From a virus, in IMG/VR virus record IMGVR_UViG_3300024999_000392, positions 1 to 24,081 of that record: a DNA stretch of 24,081 nucleotides; one strand, 5' to 3'. The first letter of the stretch is position 1; each line of letters opens with the position of its first letter. Positions 21,220 through 24,081 of this stretch are shown in pieces. The notes beneath the pieces are model-generated. The model was not told the DNA's origin. It saw only the letters and a list, made by a program, of their open reading frames with translations, and searched no databases. The position numbers and the translations under genes are program-made.

Positions 21220-21587
21220 GTAAGCAATTTATATGCAAACAATGCGGAGGATGTTGCGGGCCAATTCCTTTGATGAAAAACCAACTAGATGTTCTTAAAT
21301 CTGCAATTAAAACAATGCGCAAGAACGAGATAGAAATACTGAAGTTGCAGGATAGGGATAAAACAACATGTATTTTACTCAATATGGATACTATGCGTTG
21401 CTCTGTTTATCATTTCAGACCGTTAGTGTGTCGCCAATATGGATTGATAAAGGAACTGCAATGCCCCAATAATCGCGGTCTTAATCTAAAAAGCGGAAAG
21501 ACGCAGACCGAGAAAGTTATAAAAGGAACTTTTGCAGGAATATTGAGCGAGGATATTGGTTGGACGGAATTAGAGATCCTAAGATGA
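21216..21587 (+). CDS. YkgJ-like Cys cluster protein (123 aa)
   Basis: CxxCxxCC at residues 7-14 (CKQCGGCC), then C52, C62 in RCSVYHFRPL, C72 in VCRQYG and C83 follow the YkgJ family (zinc or iron-sulfur binding, CxxCxxCC). Its function is not settled in any organism. It is co-translated with neighbours through ATGA overlaps. Confidence 0.85.
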   Translation: MSKQFICKQCGGCCGPIPLMKNQLDVLKSAIKTMRKNEIEILKLQDRDKTTCILLNMDTMRCSVYHFRPLVCRQYGLIKELQCPNNRGLNLKSGKTQTEKVIKGTFAGILSEDIGWTELEILR

Positions 21588-21673
21588 CCATTGAAGAAAT
21601 TAAACGCCTACTGGAAATCCTTTGGGAGAGATATTTGAGCCAGCCGGACGTTAATGATCAGAAGAAGGTGTGA
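21584..21673 (+). CDS. 29-aa small protein
   Basis: ATG overlaps the previous TGA; the peptide (MTIEEIKRLLEILWERYLSQ and nine more residues) is one amphipathic helix. The next gene starts two bases after its stop. The overlap at both ends and the helical composition favour a real gene. Confidence 0.5.
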   Translation: MTIEEIKRLLEILWERYLSQPDVNDQKKV

Positions 21674-21675
21674 GG

Positions 21676-21846
21676 ATGAAAACTGTAATGTATAAGGGCG
21701 AGAGGTATACCGTAAGTGTTCCCAGACCGCTTGGCGATGGGTTGCACACATGTGATGCCTGGAAGCAAAGGACGGGTAAGGAAGTCAAGGATTACGACAA
21801 GTTGGATAGGTTGTCAAAGGCTTGGTTTAAGACGAAGGGGAGGTAG
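21676..21846 (+). CDS. Small hypothetical protein (56 aa)
   Basis: MKTVMYKGERYTVSVPRPLG, then a basic middle and AWFKTKGR at the end. AGAAGGTG and GAGG precede the ATG. No family recognised. It fills the gap between the 29-aa and 135-aa genes. Confidence 0.6.
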   Translation: MKTVMYKGERYTVSVPRPLGDGLHTCDAWKQRTGKEVKDYDKLDRLSKAWFKTKGR

Positions 21847-21851
21847 TTTTA

Positions 21852-22259
21852 TTGGCTACAGCAGAACGAATTACTATTCTATGCGATGGAGATAGATGCC
21901 TAGATGGATCGTTATGCTCTGACATCAGGCACCATGTTACGGTAAACGACTTACAACGTGACCATGCATTGCAAATGTTTTACGAAGAGGGAAAAAGAGC
22001 TGTAATTGCTATGCGGGATATGTTTACACCAGCACTAGAAAAGGTAGCTAAGGAATTATCAGAATTTTTCATAATGATTGACGATGTGCTTAAAAAAACA
22101 ACGTCAATTCCTGTAAAATGGTACAACCCAACAAACCGTCATAACTTCAGGAAAATGCACCGCATTACTCAGAGGCGAGTTGTTAAGCGGAGGGATAGGC
22201 AGAGCCGAGGGAGTGTTAAGTTGTTGAAGGTTGAGTGTGTGACGGATGAGGAGGAATAG
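21852..22259 (+). CDS. Hypothetical protein (135 aa)
   Basis: TTG start, eight bases after GGGGAGG. The N-terminus has three Cys (ILCDGDRCLDGSLCSD), the centre is helical and the C-terminus is basic (MHRITQRRVVKRRDRQSRGS). No family recognised; nucleic-acid binding is plausible. Confidence 0.65.
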   Translation: MATAERITILCDGDRCLDGSLCSDIRHHVTVNDLQRDHALQMFYEEGKRAVIAMRDMFTPALEKVAKELSEFFIMIDDVLKKTTSIPVKWYNPTNRHNFRKMHRITQRRVVKRRDRQSRGSVKLLKVECVTDEEE

Positions 22260-22262
22260 TGT

Positions 22263-22505
22263 GTGGCAAAGATACTTCAATTCAAGGCGCGGCCTAAGCC
22301 AGACACCAGAGTTGAGGAATTTATTGAGCAGCTTGAGGATACTAAAACATTATTTCTGGACAAGCATATTGATGATGTTTTTATTATTGCTACGGGTGAA
22401 GACCTGAAGTGTTGCACATCAAGCGGAGTGACACTTGAAAAGGCGCTGAAGATGTGCCGAGATTTCATTAAGAATTATAGGGAATACACCGATGATGAGG
22501 AGTGA
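22263..22505 (+). CDS. Hypothetical protein (80 aa)
   Basis: GTG start after GAGGAGG. A mixed alpha/beta acidic protein (ILQFKARPKPDTRVEEFIEQ, then DDVFIIATGEDLKCC). No family recognised. Confidence 0.6.
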   Translation: MAKILQFKARPKPDTRVEEFIEQLEDTKTLFLDKHIDDVFIIATGEDLKCCTSSGVTLEKALKMCRDFIKNYREYTDDEE

Positions 22506-22513
22506 GTTGGCCT

Positions 22514-22900
22514 ATGGAATGTCCTAACGTCTGGTTCGAATGCGATCTCTGCAAACACAAAAAAGAGTGCGACGATGGGGAATATAAGGGAGAACTCACC
22601 GATGTCGAGGTAGTTGTCAAGGCGGCAGAGATATCCAAAAAAGTCGTCAATACTGAGGTTCGGAAGAATGTTGAGAGTATTCGAGGGACATCGTGGGCAG
22701 AGAAGTTTTTGACAGAAATGAGCGAAGAGGAAAGATGGCGAGAGCTAAGGAAATATCCGATACCTAATCTTCACTCGGTAGCAGACCCGTACAAGGCGGA
22801 GCAAGGTGCGATAGTTCCTGGTGGAAGTAAGACTGGCAAGGTCAAGAAGAGCAACAAGGGAACGAAGGTATTCCAAGAGCCGTGGACATCAAACGTTTAA
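22514..22900 (+). CDS. Hypothetical Cys-containing protein (128 aa)
   Basis: MECPNVWFECDLCKHKKECD gives four Cys in a small zinc-type motif; the rest is helical and then Lys/Gly-rich and probably disordered (GGSKTGKVKKSNKGTK). The ATG at 22514 is chosen over the GTG at 22502, which overlaps GAGGAG. It is the last gene before a fresh promoter. Confidence 0.6.
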   Translation: MECPNVWFECDLCKHKKECDDGEYKGELTDVEVVVKAAEISKKVVNTEVRKNVESIRGTSWAEKFLTEMSEEERWRELRKYPIPNLHSVADPYKAEQGAIVPGGSKTGKVKKSNKGTKVFQEPWTSNV

Positions 22901-22915
22901 GCATAACATAATCCG

Positions 22916-22944
22916 TTGACATTGGATAGGTTAGGTAGTATCAT
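22916..22944 (+). promoter_or_regulatory. Sigma-A-type promoter before the last early genes
   Basis: TTGACA (22916-22921), a 17-base spacer and TATCAT (22939-22944). It lies in a 113-base gap in an otherwise gapless operon. Transcription should begin near 22951, directly at a hairpin. Confidence 0.8.
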
Positions 22945-22953
22945 TAGTGGTGA

Positions 22954-22988
22954 GGTTCGGACTCTAAACGGGGTCTGGGCCTTTCTTT
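22954..22988 (+). terminator. RNA hairpin plus U tract at the promoter start site
   Basis: GGTTCGGACTC and GGGTCTGGGCC can pair over 11 positions as RNA (including several G-U pairs) around the 6-base loop TAAACG, followed by TTTCTTT. As it begins at the predicted transcript start it may be a 5' attenuator, an antitermination-type element or a tiny RNA. Confidence 0.55.
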
Positions 22989-23013
22989 ATGCCTAAATAT
23001 ATGGAGGTGCAGA

Positions 23014-23238
23014 ATGGAGAAAGAGAACCGATCATGCAAGGAACATAAGCCTATGTATAAGGATGCTCTGCCAAACTGCGCCACATGTAAGAGATATAAC
23101 AAAGGTAAGTGCAGGGAAATGATATGGGTTGCTCCTTGGATAGCGGCAGAGGAAGAGGACAATAGAGAGATAGAGAGCCTTATGAGACATGATGGATACA
23201 GTCGTGGCCGTGGTGGAATTCGACAGATAAGGAGATGA
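23014..23238 (+). CDS. Small Cys-containing protein (74 aa)
   Basis: MEKENRSCKEHKP, then PNCATCKRYNKGKCREM: four Cys with His, a likely zinc site; the C-terminus is Arg/Gly-rich (SRGRGGIRQIRR). TGGAGGTG precedes the ATG. It resembles short phage Cys proteins near the terminase, with no known role. Confidence 0.6.
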   Translation: MEKENRSCKEHKPMYKDALPNCATCKRYNKGKCREMIWVAPWIAAEEEDNREIESLMRHDGYSRGRGGIRQIRR

Positions 23239-23242
23239 TAGT

Positions 23243-23410
23243 ATGCTAACAAAGATTGATAAGTTGCTAAGGAAGTTTGAACAGTTAAGGCTAGAGGTTG
23301 AACACACAGATAATAGGACTAATATCATATCATCGAAGACGTATGAAAGTATCTTGGATGATATAGAGTTCTTGATCAAGGAAGTACGGTTGCCGATTAG
23401 AATCGAATAG
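23243..23410 (+). CDS. Helical small protein (55 aa)
   Basis: MLTKIDKLLRKFEQLRLEVE... is one long amphipathic, coiled-coil-like chain with no Cys. AAGGAGATGATAGT precedes the ATG, four bases after the previous stop. No family recognised. Confidence 0.6.
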   Translation: MLTKIDKLLRKFEQLRLEVEHTDNRTNIISSKTYESILDDIEFLIKEVRLPIRIE

Positions 23411-23454
23411 TAGGACTAGAGACAAGGCGGGGATAACTGGAAAGTGGTGGTATA

Positions 23455-23583
23455 GTGCTGGAAAGATTAATAACAGAGGACTATTATGCAAGATTATGGT
23501 TCATGGCACATTGGCGCATATGGCTACCTGTAGTGCTGATCATGATGATTGTATCCGCGGTGATCAATATGAAGGGCAGGTAG
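23455..23583 (+). CDS. 42-aa single-pass membrane peptide
   Basis: GTG start behind GTGGTGG; a short charged head (LERLITEDYY), one membrane helix (about 20-38, RIWLPVVLIMMIVSAVI) and NMKGR. It lies just before the HNH gene. No family recognised. Confidence 0.5.
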   Translation: MLERLITEDYYARLWFMAHWRIWLPVVLIMMIVSAVINMKGR

Positions 23584-23588
23584 ATGAT

Positions 23589-23948
23589 ATGCCAAGTAAA
23601 CCTTTACGCCCATGCAATCACTACGGATGCAACCAACTCGTCGTGTCCGGTTACTGTGAGCAACACAAGAAGGATAAGCAAACATACGACAGGTATCGTG
23701 GTAGCAGCGCAGAACGTGGGTATGGTGCAAGGCATCGAAGGATAAGAGAAGTTGTTAGGCGAGAGGAACCGCTGTGCATGGAATGTCTGAAGAGTGGACA
23801 GGTAACGCCGAGCAATGAGATGGATCATATAGATGGGAACGCACTGAACACTGAGAGGACTAATCTTCAGATGTTGTGCAAGGCTTGTCATTCGAGGAAG
23901 ACTATTAGGGAACAGGGCGGATTCAAGGGTAAGAAGACAACACAATAA
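23589..23948 (+). CDS. HNH endonuclease (119 aa)
   Basis: Zinc pairs C63-x2-C66 and C97-x2-C100 frame the HNH core: D79-H80 (MDHIDG), N92 (TNLQ) and H101 (CHSRKT). An extra N-terminal zinc knuckle is likely (C9, C14, C23, H26). HNH proteins of this type sit next to the terminase genes and are needed for cos cutting and packaging in related phages. The ATG at 23589 (AGGT upstream) is preferred over the longer frame from 23496. Confidence 0.9.
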   Translation: MPSKPLRPCNHYGCNQLVVSGYCEQHKKDKQTYDRYRGSSAERGYGARHRRIREVVRREEPLCMECLKSGQVTPSNEMDHIDGNALNTERTNLQMLCKACHSRKTIREQGGFKGKKTTQ

Positions 23949-24031
23949 GACAAATGTTCAATGTCTTTGCAGGAAGTGCAATAACAATAAGGGCGCAACA
24001 ATTCAAGGGCAATTAATACTTTTCTGATAGA

Positions 24032-24060
24032 CAACCCCACCCAGGGGGGCGTTCGAAAGG
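24032..24060. other. Putative cos-type region
   Basis: Between the HNH gene and the window end lies CCCCACCCAGGGGGGC (24035-24050), a C-rich/G-rich, partly symmetrical stretch in an otherwise AT-leaning intergenic region. Its place between HNH and the expected small terminase gene suits a packaging site. No cut position can be set from sequence alone. Confidence 0.4.
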
Positions 24061-24081
24061 TGGACCGTCTTGCTCTAAAAC

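Noticed and set aside
23032-23379. Minus-strand 115-aa frame
   Set aside because: It is antisense to two small plus-strand genes with clear ribosome sites; Ser/Leu-rich composition typical of a shadow.
1-24081. tRNA genes, rRNA, insertion sequences and known riboswitches
   Set aside because: No cloverleaf-like tRNA ends, transposase motifs or recognisable riboswitch cores were seen on either strand by eye.

Overview
The window is one continuous stretch of a temperate, tailed bacteriophage (siphovirus-like) from a low-to-middle GC Gram-positive host (Bacillota). The evidence is the XhlA/amidase/small-membrane-protein lysis cassette, strong AGGAGG-type ribosome sites, frequent TTG and GTG starts, and families typical of Bacillota phages (YopX, RecU, Rha, DUF6906-like). 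The host genus cannot be read from the sequence.

Layout. (1) 1-3305, plus strand: end of the late operon, with the tail of an unknown gene, a Tal-type tail endopeptidase with internal repeats, an XhlA-like protein, an amidase endolysin and a small holin-like protein, closed by a terminator. (2) 3310-7702, minus strand: the lysogeny-side region. It holds a four-gene accessory operon with its own strong promoter, a secreted BLIP-like protein with its own promoter and terminator, a ribbon-helix-helix gene coupled to a 44-aa membrane peptide, an HTH/coiled-coil protein with a basic aromatic tail, an iteron/DnaA-box region that looks like a plasmid replication origin, a RepO-like winged-helix protein, a small membrane protein and an XRE repressor. 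No integrase is visible where a Bacillota siphovirus normally has one. (3) 7703-7879: the divergent control region. (4) 7880-23948, plus strand: early genes in a tightly packed operon with many ATGA overlaps: Cro-like and Rha regulators, small zinc-type proteins, YopX, a PAPS-reductase-like protein, a recombination block (SbcC-like ATPase, DNA methylase, RecT, RecB-family nuclease), a replication block (replisome organiser and DnaC-like loader), then ASCH, YopX, RecU, MazG-like, YkgJ-like and many small unknown proteins, ending in an HNH nuclease. (5) 23949-24081: a short non-coding end with a C/G-rich symmetrical stretch, where a cos site and the terminase would be expected to follow.

How it fits together. 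The early operon supplies lytic DNA replication (organiser plus helicase loader), single-strand annealing recombination (RecT plus nuclease), Holliday junction resolution (RecU) and an HNH nuclease usually paired with terminase. The lysogeny side has its own Rep-like protein, three 22-bp-phased iterons, three consensus-matching DnaA boxes and an AT-rich stretch. My main inference is that this is a phage-plasmid whose prophage is kept as a replicon rather than integrated. Everything here is read by eye; no searches were run.
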